From positions 89,338 to 143,211 of the forward strand of contig MFNE01000006.1 of NCBI GenBank assembly GCA_001783695.1: a DNA stretch of 53,874 nt, written 5' to 3'. The DNA is from Candidatus Lambdaproteobacteria bacterium RIFOXYD2_FULL_50_16 (lineage in GTDB: Bacteria; SAR324; XYD2-FULL-50-16). Both the position numbers and the translations under genes were made by a program. The notes under the pieces were generated by a model. The model ran no database searches, was not told where the DNA came from, and was given only the letters and a program-made list of their open reading frames with translations. Below are positions 44,921 through 52,045 of this stretch, in pieces (positions within the stretch are counted from its first letter, which is position 1; every line of letters begins with the position of its first letter).

Positions 44921-47900
44921 ATGATAAGCGGACTTAGGCAAAAAATTGTTTTTGGTTTCACCTTAATTGTTTTGGGGATCGGTGGAACCTTGGGCTGGGT
45001 CATTTATCAGCAGGCCTACCAAGAAATAGTCGAGCAATCCCTCTCTGAACTTAGATATCACCACGACCAAGTCCAACTGAACACCAACAATTTCCTAAGG
45101 CTTTCCCGTGGGAACCTCAACCTTCTTGCTAACACCCCTCCTATTCAAGGGATCATTAGGGCCAAGTTGGGCGCGGGTATTGACCAAAAAGACCACAGCA
45201 GTTTGCAAGCCTGGGAAGATCGTTTGGCACTTATTTTTAAAGAATTTTTAGAGGTCAACCCTGAATATTTACAGGTTCGCTATATTGGCTTAGCCAATAA
45301 CGGAACCGAACTGATCCAGGTTAAAAAGCAATCAGGAACTATTGAAATTATTAAGGGGGACGCCTTGCAGTTCAAGGCGGAACACCCTTACTTACAAGAA
45401 GTGGCAAAATTAGAAAAGGGACAGGTTTATATTTCTGAAATTGATTTAAAGGTAGAAAATGGGCAGATCGTGACCCCCTATCAGCCAACCCTGAGGATGG
45501 CAACTCCGGTTCGAGACTCACAGGGGAAGGTTTTTGGGTTGGTTGTGACCAATCTCGATGCCCACTATTTTTTGCAAACCATCAAGAACTCGGTAAACGA
45601 GAGAACCCAAATTTATCTGTTTAATTCTAAAAATGACTATCTGATCCACCCCAATAAGCAAATGGAATTTGAGCATATTATTGACCCAACCTCGGTGAGC
45701 CCAAATTTCCCTGGATTTGATATGCCTCCCTACCCACTTGTCGAAAGGTTATTAGGGTCCAAAAAACAGATAGTTGGCCTGAAACAACGGGTGTTCTTTT
45801 TTGATAAAATTAACCTCCAAGAGGGGCAAAACCCCCTTTCTTTGGGTTTGATCCTGGAATCGAATCGAGAAGATCTGTTATTTCGCTTGGGGCAAATAGA
45901 GCGTCGAAATCGGATTGTTGGGGTTTTGCTGTTGGGCTTGGGAATTGGCTTGGTATTTTTCTTCAGCCGCCGCTTGACCCAACCTTTAACCGAGATGTGT
46001 GACACCCTAAACCAATTTGACCCTAAATTGGGGGAGTTGCGGTTTCCTAGTAGTTATAAAGATGAACTAGGGTTGTTAGCTAAATCTTTTAAATCAATGA
46101 CCGACGACCTCGTCCGTCACAGTCGCGCTATTGAAGAGCAAGAGATGCAGATGACCGCAGTAATGGCTACTGCGATCGAAGCTATTGTGATTATGGACCA
46201 AAAAGGGGCCGTATCTTTGGTCAATCCGGCCTTTGAAAAGTTATTTGGTTTCCCCGCCTCGCAGATAGTGGGGCGGAATATTAATGTGATAATGCCAGAA
46301 GAGCATTCGGCTCTGCACAATCGCTATATTGCGAAATATTTAGAAACCGGCATAGGTAATGTGGTTGGTTTTACCAGAGAGATGGAAGCGGTCAACGCCG
46401 ATGGGGAGCATATCCCCATTAGCCTTTCGGTCTCTGAATTTAGCCTTCGAGGGGTCCATTATTTAACAGCTACTATTCAAGATATTACCGAACGAAAACG
46501 GGCTGAAAAGGAACTTAAAGAAGCCAGAGACCAACTAGAGGTTAGGGTACAGCAGCGCACCGACGAACTAAACAATAAAGTTAAGGAACACATAAAAGCT
46601 TTAAACGAACTGGCTTTAGCCGCTAAGGTCTTCGAAAACACTTCCGAAGCTATCCTAATAACAAACAAAAACAACCAAATAGTTGATGCCAACCGCGCCC
46701 ACCATGAAATCACCGGGTATTCTCGCGAGGAAATATTAGGTCTTAATCCTTCAGTTTTTCAATCTGGTCGGCACGGCGAAGGCTTTTATCAAAATATGTG
46801 GAGCCAGTTGGAAACCGAAGGTAGCTGGAGTGGGGAGATCTGGGACCGTAAGAAAACGGGCGAGATCTATCCGAAATGGAGCACCATTAACAAGATTTCC
46901 GATTCTAGGGGTGAGGTAGTCAACTATGTGGCTATATTCACTGATATTACGGAACAAAAAAAATCTGAATCCCAACTTAAACAACTGGCTTTCTACGATG
47001 GACTAACCAGCCTGCCGAATCGAGCGAGTTTTTTAGAGGCTTTAGAGCAAGCCCTTAAGCAAGCCCGTCGCGATAAAACTAGGTTGGCGGTTATGTATTT
47101 AGACCTGGATCATTTCAAATACATAAATGACTCTTTGGGGCACAAGGCTGGCGACGAGCTTTTGGCCAAGGCTTCGGTTTTATTAGGTGCCTCGATTCGG
47201 GAATCAGATCTGGTTGCCCGGCAAGGGGGTGACGAGTTTTCAGTAATCCTGCCTGGGATTGAGCACAGCGAGCAGGTTGGGCGGGTGGCCGCTAAAATCA
47301 TTGAAGAACTGGAAAAGCCCATCGAGATTCAAGGGCAAGAGGTGTTTATTTCAGCCAGCGTGGGTATAGCCCTGTTCCCTGAAGACGGACAAAACCCTGA
47401 GCAATTAATCAAAAATGCCGACACCGCTATGTACGGCGCTAAAAACGCGGGTAAAGGGACCTTCCATTACTATGACCCGACCATGGAGGCCCAAGTCAAA
47501 AACCGGCTGGTTTTAGACGCCTTATTACGCCGGGCGATTGAGGCCAAAGAATTTGTGTTGCTTTACCAGCCCCAAGTGGAGTTGAAGACCGGCCTAGTGG
47601 TAGGGGCCGAGGCGCTGGTTCGTTGGCAAGATAAAGAGCGAGGCTTGATCTCGCCAATGGAGTTTATACCGCTCGCCGAAGAAACGGGGCAGATCATTCC
47701 CTTAGGTGAGTTGATCCTAAGGCAAGCCTGCCAGCAAAATAAAAACTGGGCTGACCGAGGAGTGGTATCGATTCCAGTCGCGGTCAATATCTCGGCCCGC
47801 CAATTCCACCAAGGCGACCTCCTGACCCTCTTAGACCAAGTATTAGCAGAGACCGGATTAGAACCAGAGCTGCTCGATTTAGAACTAACTGAAACCTTGG

Positions 47901-48301
47901 TTATGCGCGACACCAAAGCCACTATCGCCCAGATGCAGGCGATTAGGGCTCGGCGGATTAGGCTGGCGATTGATGACTTTGGGACCGGTTATTCGTCGTT
48001 GAGTTACCTAAAAACCTTCCCAATCAATAAATTAAAAATCGACCGTAGTTTTGTGATTGGTATCGTTGAAAACGAAAACGACCGGATGATTGCCAAGGCA
48101 TTAATCGATCTTTCGAAAAACCTAAAACTAACGGTTATCGCCGAGGGGGTGGAAACCGAGGAACAGATAGAGGTGCTTCGGGAGTTGGGTTGCGACTTGA
48201 TCCAAGGTTATTATTACGCCAAGCCGCTGGCCCCTGCTGAATTTGAGGCCTACGTATATAAAATGCGCGAGATCCACGATAACCTGCCTAAGCCCAGCTA
48301 A
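44921..48301 (+). CDS. Membrane sensor GGDEF-EAL protein
   Basis: A 1126-residue protein with a membrane helix at the N terminus (KIVFGFTLIVLGIGGTLGWVIYQQA), a dCACHE/PDC-type periplasmic sensor, a second helix (RIVGVLLLGLGIGLVFFFS), HAMP, and two PAS/PAC units. A GGDEF domain has the intact motif RQGGDEF and an inhibitory RxxD site (RESD) five residues before it. An EAL domain has EALVRW, ELTETLVM, DDFGTGYSSL and AEGVETEEQ. Both output domains look active, for making and degrading cyclic di-GMP. ATG 44921 is preferred over the GTG at 44864. It is convergent with, and just overlaps, the TerB-like gene. Confidence 0.94.
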   Translation: MISGLRQKIVFGFTLIVLGIGGTLGWVIYQQAYQEIVEQSLSELRYHHDQVQLNTNNFLRLSRGNLNLLANTPPIQGIIRAKLGAGIDQKDHSSLQAWEDRLALIFKEFLEVNPEYLQVRYIGLANNGTELIQVKKQSGTIEIIKGDALQFKAEHPYLQEVAKLEKGQVYISEIDLKVENGQIVTPYQPTLRMATPVRDSQGKVFGLVVTNLDAHYFLQTIKNSVNERTQIYLFNSKNDYLIHPNKQMEFEHIIDPTSVSPNFPGFDMPPYPLVERLLGSKKQIVGLKQRVFFFDKINLQEGQNPLSLGLILESNREDLLFRLGQIERRNRIVGVLLLGLGIGLVFFFSRRLTQPLTEMCDTLNQFDPKLGELRFPSSYKDELGLLAKSFKSMTDDLVRHSRAIEEQEMQMTAVMATAIEAIVIMDQKGAVSLVNPAFEKLFGFPASQIVGRNINVIMPEEHSALHNRYIAKYLETGIGNVVGFTREMEAVNADGEHIPISLSVSEFSLRGVHYLTATIQDITERKRAEKELKEARDQLEVRVQQRTDELNNKVKEHIKALNELALAAKVFENTSEAILITNKNNQIVDANRAHHEITGYSREEILGLNPSVFQSGRHGEGFYQNMWSQLETEGSWSGEIWDRKKTGEIYPKWSTINKISDSRGEVVNYVAIFTDITEQKKSESQLKQLAFYDGLTSLPNRASFLEALEQALKQARRDKTRLAVMYLDLDHFKYINDSLGHKAGDELLAKASVLLGASIRESDLVARQGGDEFSVILPGIEHSEQVGRVAAKIIEELEKPIEIQGQEVFISASVGIALFPEDGQNPEQLIKNADTAMYGAKNAGKGTFHYYDPTMEAQVKNRLVLDALLRRAIEAKEFVLLYQPQVELKTGLVVGAEALVRWQDKERGLISPMEFIPLAEETGQIIPLGELILRQACQQNKNWADRGVVSIPVAVNISARQFHQGDLLTLLDQVLAETGLEPELLDLELTETLVMRDTKATIAQMQAIRARRIRLAIDDFGTGYSSLSYLKTFPINKLKIDRSFVIGIVENENDRMIAKALIDLSKNLKLTVIAEGVETEEQIEVLRELGCDLIQGYYYAKPLAPAEFEAYVYKMREIHDNLPKPS

Positions 48302-49155
48302 ACAAACTCTCCACACTGGGCCAGATCCCGCCCTGTCGCGGTCCACTGCAATCCCTGGTCTAACCAGTCGGAAATCTCCTCGACGCGCTCTTTAGGCAGT
48401 CCGGTTACCTGGACCAGTCGGGCTAAATAACCGGCTGTCTGACCCCCTTCGCTCAGTCCTAACAAGGCCAAGGCCTCTGCCAAGGCCAGACGTATAAATT
48501 CGGGTTTAATTTGGGGAACCTCGCCTAATTCGGGGCGTTCGCCTTGGTCAATCATCCGGCTTAACCGAGCCCGCTGGGCGGGGTCCTCTAAAAAACCCAA
48601 GGCGCCTTGTAAAAAACTCATCTCCATCCGGGTCGGATGGCCTTGGTTCAGGGCGCTGATTAAAAGTTCGGCGTACCAAATGCGTTGACTTTGGCTAAGT
48701 TGATGTACCGGCACTCGCCCGCGGTGGGGTGTTAGCCCACACAGGTCAAGCCGGTCCTGACGCCAGTTGAGTCCTTCTAAACACCAATCCATCAGTTGGG
48801 CCTCATAAATGGGGCTAAACCCAAAGGCTTGGGAGATTTTCCTTAGGTAGGTGGTTTCAGTGGCGCTCAAATTGTCGTCAACTAAACAGATCCGACCTAG
48901 CTCAACAAAGATCTGGGGTAATATCTCCCTAGCTAGACCCGCTGGCGGCTTGATCTCGACGGAGAGGGGTTCGCCAGACTCGACCTGCTTGACTAGTTCC
49001 TCGCGCTCTTGGGTGGCGCTTAACAGGCTAGCCAACCGGCTGAAATACTCGAACTCACTCAGGCGAACCACGCCATCCGCCTGGATAGCGCCGATACAGA
49101 GGCGCGCGAACCAGAGTTGTTGGGCCGGGAGGAGCTGTTTCATTAACGATTGCAT
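48298..49155 (-). CDS. TerB-like protein with an internal duplication
   Basis: A 285-residue helical protein resembling TerB/DjlA-type regulators (LLPAQQLWFARLCIGAIQADG, VDDNLSATETTYLRKISQAFG). The two halves are repeats: residues ~8-140 and ~150-280 share LP/SQxxxWxAxL, R-L-xxx-DQGE/SGEP, and W-LEGL/DQGLxW-DL. ATG 49155 is chosen over 49206 because AAGGAGA lies a few bases upstream. TerB domains have been tied to metal and stress responses, but no tellurite genes are nearby. It is divergent from the sigma-54 activator gene. Confidence 0.78.
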   Translation of the reverse strand: MQSLMKQLLPAQQLWFARLCIGAIQADGVVRLSEFEYFSRLASLLSATQEREELVKQVESGEPLSVEIKPPAGLAREILPQIFVELGRICLVDDNLSATETTYLRKISQAFGFSPIYEAQLMDWCLEGLNWRQDRLDLCGLTPHRGRVPVHQLSQSQRIWYAELLISALNQGHPTRMEMSFLQGALGFLEDPAQRARLSRMIDQGERPELGEVPQIKPEFIRLALAEALALLGLSEGGQTAGYLARLVQVTGLPKERVEEISDWLDQGLQWTATGRDLAQCGEFV

Positions 49156-49369
49156 CCTGTCTCCTTTTCTTGGCTTAGGATTAGCCGGTTTAGCGGCAAA
49201 TATCAAAAGAAACCGTTGTCAAAAGCAGTTCTCATTTTTTAAAGAATTGGCTTCAATTTAAATGGGCCAGGCTCTACATCAGCCTTGGGTGAGGGGGTTA
49301 AAATTTTTGTTTCTTGGCTTTATCAAAGGATTGGGGTTATGGTTTCGACAACCCTTTTATATAAGCTTC

Positions 49370-50758
49370 ATGCGTCCTCTACTAATTGTCCACTCACAAA
49401 CACAGATGGGTTCGACCATTTGTAAATATCTAGGTAATCGGTTCGAGGTCTTTTGCGCACGTGACCTAAGAGATTGCGAGGCCAAGTATCGAGACCAACG
49501 ATTTGAATGTTTGCTTTTGGAATTAGGGCCCCTGCTTAATGGCGGCGGGCAATTGATGCGGTTGTTTCAGGGTTTGCGTCGCCAATATGGCTGTAACCGG
49601 CTGGTGGTCTTGGGGGGTAAAGATTTGGGGGCCCGACTTTTGGACGCAGTGCAGGCCGGGGCGACTGAGGTGTGGCAAGAGCCCTTAGCCAAGGAGCAGC
49701 TAAAGCTTTTTTATGAAGATTTAGAGAACCGGGCTCGGTTAGAGTCCGAACTGGAGATGCTGCGTTCCTTTGGTTCGGGCAGCCCAGCAGTGACCCGCAC
49801 CCATAGCCCTTTAGTAAGGCAGCTTTACGGGCAGGTCAATTCGGTGGCGGTTACTGATTCTGCGGTTTTACTCTTAGGGGAGACTGGGGTGGGAAAGGGC
49901 GTGATCGCTCGCTTAATCCACCAAGCCAGCCCTCGGGTGAAGGGGCCCTTTGTTCATGTGCACTGCGGCGCTATTCCCGAATCCTTGATTGAGTCCGAAC
50001 TCTTCGGTCACGAACGGGGTGCCTTTACTGGCGCGACCAAACGCAAGTTGGGTCGATTTGAATTAGCCAAAGGGGGCACCATCTTTCTGGACGAAATCTC
50101 GACCATTACCGGAGCGACCCAAACCAAACTTTTGCAGGTTTTGCAAGAAAAAATTATGCAACGAGTGGGCGGTGAAAGCCCGATTAATACAGATGTAAGG
50201 GTTATCGCTGCGACCAATCAAGACCTTTGGGAGATGAGCCGCGAAGGGCGCTTTAGAGAGGACTTATATTATCGGCTCAATGTTTTTCCGATCGAAGTGG
50301 TCCCACTGCGTGAGCGATTAGAAGACATTCCGTTGCTAGTGGACAATAAATTAAAACGGTTAGAGGCGCGTTACCAAAAGCAGATCCAGGCAGTGGACCC
50401 TGAAGTGTATCAAGTGTTGCAGCAGTACAAATACCCAGGCAATATCAGGGAGTTGGAAAATATTTTGGAGAGAGCGTACATCTTAGAAACCGGTCCTCGG
50501 TTGGAACGTTTTAGCCTGCCCCACGAATTAGCCACTCCAATAGAAAGTCCGAGCCCCTTCGATTGGCGGCGTTCTTTGGCCGAGGTCCGTCAACAGGCGA
50601 TTGAAGAGATTGAAAAACGGTATTTAGAACGGCTTTTAAGCCGCCATAAAGGCAGGATCAAACCCAGCGCCGACGAGGCCGGTTTGGGTACAAGGCAACT
50701 TCGTAACCTGATGATTAAATACGAGTTACATAAAGAAAGTTTCAAGTCCAAAGGCTAG
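49370..50758 (+). CDS. Sigma-54-dependent transcription activator with a degenerate receiver domain
   Basis: A 462-residue NtrC-type regulator (from ATG 49370; the track start at 49262 adds an unrelated hydrophobic leader). The N-terminal ~120 residues are receiver-like, but the acidic pair is lost (MRPLLIVHSQTQMG) and Glu sits where the phosphoacceptor Asp is expected (LLLELG). The AAA+ domain has Walker A GETGVGKG, the sigma-54 loop GAFTGA, and DEISTITG. The C-terminal HTH is Fis-like (IKPSADEAGLGTRQLRNL). It ends in the palindrome GGCTAGATCTAGCC. It lies next to the microprotein array, two members of which carry sigma-54-like elements. Confidence 0.9.
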   Translation: MRPLLIVHSQTQMGSTICKYLGNRFEVFCARDLRDCEAKYRDQRFECLLLELGPLLNGGGQLMRLFQGLRRQYGCNRLVVLGGKDLGARLLDAVQAGATEVWQEPLAKEQLKLFYEDLENRARLESELEMLRSFGSGSPAVTRTHSPLVRQLYGQVNSVAVTDSAVLLLGETGVGKGVIARLIHQASPRVKGPFVHVHCGAIPESLIESELFGHERGAFTGATKRKLGRFELAKGGTIFLDEISTITGATQTKLLQVLQEKIMQRVGGESPINTDVRVIAATNQDLWEMSREGRFREDLYYRLNVFPIEVVPLRERLEDIPLLVDNKLKRLEARYQKQIQAVDPEVYQVLQQYKYPGNIRELENILERAYILETGPRLERFSLPHELATPIESPSPFDWRRSLAEVRQQAIEEIEKRYLERLLSRHKGRIKPSADEAGLGTRQLRNLMIKYELHKESFKSKG

Positions 50759-50766
50759 ATCTAGCC
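50753..50766. repeat. Perfect palindrome GGCTAGATCTAGCC at the activator stop
   Basis: A 14-base perfect palindrome that includes the activator's TAG stop. No T run follows. It could be a binding site or the start of a structured 3' end. Confidence 0.55.
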
Positions 50767-50821
50767 ACCCAATACGGGCTTTGCTTTAAACAACAAACAG
50801 ACTTTGATTGATTCGGGACAC

Positions 50822-50844
50822 CTGAACTGATTCGGACAGTTCAG
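50822..50844. repeat. Hairpin CTGAACTG-N7-CAGTTCAG
   Basis: An eight-base perfect stem with a seven-base loop, the first of three consecutive hairpins between the activator stop and microprotein gene A. Confidence 0.6.
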
Positions 50845-50846
50845 AG

Positions 50847-50863
50847 CCCCGCAATAAACGGGG
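50847..50863. repeat. Hairpin CCCCG-N7-CGGGG
   Basis: A GC-only five-base stem three bases after the previous hairpin. It has no T run on either side. Confidence 0.5.
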
Positions 50864-50879
50864 TTCCGAGCGGTATTCA

Positions 50880-50895
50880 GGCTGGAAAACCAGCC
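50880..50895. repeat. Hairpin GGCTGG-AAAA-CCAGCC just after microprotein gene A
   Basis: A perfect six-base stem with a four-base loop, six bases downstream of the microprotein A stop on the minus strand. It would form the 3' end or a stability element of that mRNA. Confidence 0.6.
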
Positions 50896-50901
50896 CGATT
50901 A

Positions 50902-50979
50902 TTAGTGGGAAGCAAGCAAAAAGATGCCAAATGCCCAAACTAACGCGACTACCCACCAAGCTCCATATGCTGGATTCAT
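50902..50979 (-). CDS. Membrane microprotein A (25 residues)
   Basis: Hidden in the track inside a longer ORF (50902-51087). The real start is the ATG at 50979, with AGGAG six bases upstream. The product begins MNPAYGAWWVV, and is a single hydrophobic helix ending in the shared sequence VWAFGIFLLASH. It aligns end to end with the products at 51422 and 51869. Nearly all nucleotide differences between copies in the shared codons are at wobble positions, which argues for selection on the protein. Its leader has two hairpins (51010-51035 and 51048-51060). It lacks the sigma-54-like element seen upstream of B and C. Function unknown. Confidence 0.78.
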   Translation of the reverse strand: MNPAYGAWWVVALVWAFGIFLLASH

Positions 50980-51009
50980 TATGTCTCCTAAAGTGACGGT
51001 TAACAAATG

Positions 51010-51035
51010 CAGGTTGGGCGCTTCGCCAAAACCTG
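51010..51035 (-). promoter_or_regulatory. Leader hairpin of microprotein A mRNA
   Basis: CAGGTT pairs with AACCTG and, inside, GGCG with CGCC around AAG. It lies about 30 bases upstream of the start codon, placed to control initiation. A second small stem, TCTGT-AAA-ACAGA, is at 51048-51060. Confidence 0.5.
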
Positions 51036-51326
51036 TTTCGGCCTTTATCTGTAAAACAGACTTGGCCTTTTTTAACCGAAATAACAAAAGTTGGGCTTTG
51101 TTGGGAAGAACAAAAATGCAAAGGCTCTAGGCTTTTTTGGAAAAAACGGAGGAACTGCATTGGGGCTAAAACCTATAAACTACTTACAGATAAAGGTTTG
51201 CAGCTTTTAAACCAACGCCTTTTATGGGGGTGTGCAGCGAGCAAAAAAAAACACCCTCTTTTTCGGGAGTTCCGAAAAAAAGCGCGAGGAAGCCGAGCGA
51301 ATTGTTTTCCAGCTTTTTGCTGGTGC

Positions 51327-51368
51327 GGGATCGCAGTTAGTTCGCGTCTAACGCGGCTGCGAACCCGA
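51327..51368. repeat. Long hairpin CGCAGTTAG ... CTAA-CGCG-GCTGCG
   Basis: An extended imperfect stem: GGG/CCC outside, CGCAG/CTGCG next, TTAG/CTAA inside. It lies between microprotein genes A and B, downstream of B on its strand, and may be part of a 3' untranslated region. Confidence 0.5.
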
Positions 51369-51406
51369 CTTTTACAACCACAGCTTGGGAGCGGATTTAG
51401 GCCGTT

Positions 51407-51423
51407 CCCCTTTGGGGTTTTTT
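51407..51423 (+). terminator. Possible plus-strand terminator at the end of microprotein gene B
   Basis: CCCC-TTT-GGGG followed by TTTTTT on the plus strand. The T run overlaps the stop codon of microprotein gene B on the other strand. It suggests a plus-strand transcript that ends exactly against the B coding region, for example a small RNA. The stem has only four pairs. Confidence 0.35.
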
Positions 51424-51496
51424 AGTGAGAGGATAGCAAAAAGACGCCAAACGCCCACACGCCAAACACAAAAAACCAAGCTCCGTAATGAGTCAT
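51422..51496 (-). CDS. Membrane microprotein B (24 residues)
   Basis: Too short for the ORF track. ATG 51496 has GGAG five to six bases upstream. The product starts MTHYGAWFFV and ends VWAFGVFLLSSH, a single hydrophobic helix with Trp near both ends and a C-terminal Ser-His. It aligns without gaps to copy C, and with one insertion to copy A. A sigma-54-like element (51583-51597) ends 87 bases upstream of the ATG. Function unknown; a single-pass membrane peptide is the only structural claim I make. Confidence 0.8.
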   Translation of the reverse strand: MTHYGAWFFVFGVWAFGVFLLSSH

Positions 51497-51497
51497 G

Positions 51498-51582
51498 ACC
51501 GCTCCAAGGAATTAAATAATCGTTTAGGTCCAGACCAAATTGATCTAGCCGGAGCCCAATTTGAGCCCAGGGATTCTTTATT
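51498..51582 (-). other. Leader of microprotein gene B
   Basis: About 85 bases between the sigma-54-like element and the start. It carries a GGGCTC direct repeat but no strong single hairpin that I can see. Confidence 0.35.
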
Positions 51583-51597
51583 CCAAGGTTCGTGCCG
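51583..51597 (-). promoter_or_regulatory. Sigma-54-like promoter of microprotein gene B
   Basis: The minus strand reads CGGCACGAACCTTGG, against a sigma-54 consensus of TGGCACG-N4-TTGC. The GG of the -24 element is correct, and the -12 element reads TTGG instead of TTGC. It is repeated as TGGCACATTCCTTGG upstream of copy C, at the same distance (87 versus 88 bases) from the start codon. Confidence 0.6.
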
Positions 51598-51716
51598 TTC
51601 TGCGTAATCGACTGTTTTAAAGAGCTTAACAAAGCCTTACTTAGGCCAATACAAAGCAAAAACAGAATTTAAATTTCCGTTTTCTTTTAACTACCACACC
51701 CTTTGAGTCCCCAGTA

Positions 51717-51740
51717 GGCCCAGCCCATGGGAGTGGGCCA
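51717..51740. repeat. Inverted repeat GGCCCA ... TGGGCC enclosing CCCATGGG
   Basis: A six-base outer stem with a nested eight-base palindrome inside. It lies in the B-C spacer, upstream of the promoter region of B. Confidence 0.45.
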
Positions 51741-51779
51741 GAAAGAGGCAATCAAGTTTCGTAAAATTAGGAATAAAGC

Positions 51780-51795
51780 AATAGGATTGCCTATT
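51780..51795 (+). terminator. Possible plus-strand terminator-like hairpin
   Basis: AATAGG-ATTG-CCTATT followed by four more T. It merges with the adjacent palindrome. It is a weak AT-rich stem. Confidence 0.3.
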
Positions 51796-51816
51796 TTTTA
51801 GAATTCTAAAAAATAG
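51791..51816. repeat. 26-base perfect palindrome
   Basis: CTATTTTTTAGAA is followed directly by its exact reverse complement TTCTAAAAAATAG. It lies just downstream of the terminator of microprotein gene C. Perfect symmetry over 26 bases is unlikely by chance, and suggests a dimeric protein site or a cruciform-forming element. Confidence 0.6.
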
Positions 51817-51830
51817 ACTTGCTTTAACCC

Positions 51831-51858
51831 AAAAAAAACCACCGCTTTCTAAGCGTGG
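51831..51858 (-). terminator. Rho-independent terminator of microprotein gene C
   Basis: On the minus strand CCAC-GCTT, loop AGA, AAGC-G-GTGG (one bulged G), then eight T. It ends ten bases after the microprotein C stop. This is the clearest terminator of the array and shows that C is its own transcript. Confidence 0.75.
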
Positions 51859-51868
51859 CTACCGGTGT

Positions 51869-51943
51869 TTAGTGGGAAGCCAGCAAAAAAATGCCAAAAA
51901 TCCAAACCAAACTTACTGCAAACCAAGCGCCGTAATGAGTCAT
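51869..51943 (-). CDS. Membrane microprotein C (24 residues)
   Basis: Too short for the track, which lists a different frame here (51849-52058). ATG 51943 follows GGAGAAAAA. The product begins MTHYGAWFAV, continues as one hydrophobic helix, and ends VWIFGIFLLASH. It is followed by a strong terminator and preceded by a sigma-54-like element. Two leader hairpins are possible (GCCC-AAAAC-GGGC, and GCAAT-CA-ATTGC inside GAAC/GTTC). With copies A and B it forms a paralogous family. Function unknown. Confidence 0.82.
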   Translation of the reverse strand: MTHYGAWFAVSLVWIFGIFLLASH

Positions 51944-52030
51944 TTTTTCTCCAAACATAGGATCGTGGATGGCTAGAACCGCAATTGATTGCCAGTTCGA
52001 GGTGCCCGTTTTGGGCTCGGGTTATCTTTT

Positions 52031-52045
52031 CCAAGGAATGTGCCA
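52031..52045 (-). promoter_or_regulatory. Sigma-54-like promoter of microprotein gene C
   Basis: TGGCACATTCCTTGG on the minus strand matches the -24 element exactly (TGGCAC) and has TTGG for the -12 TTGC. The element shares GGCAC-N4-CCTTGGAA with copy B and lies 88 bases upstream of ATG. Only these upstream blocks, not the sequence between, are alike. Confidence 0.65.

Noticed and set aside
50786-51160. 124-residue minus-strand ORF around microprotein A
   Set aside because: It is in a different frame from the conserved microprotein, crosses the hairpins, and lacks a recognisable start signal.
51372-51659. 95-residue minus-strand ORF around microprotein B
   Set aside because: It is an alternative frame of the same DNA; the 24-residue frame is the one shared between the three copies.
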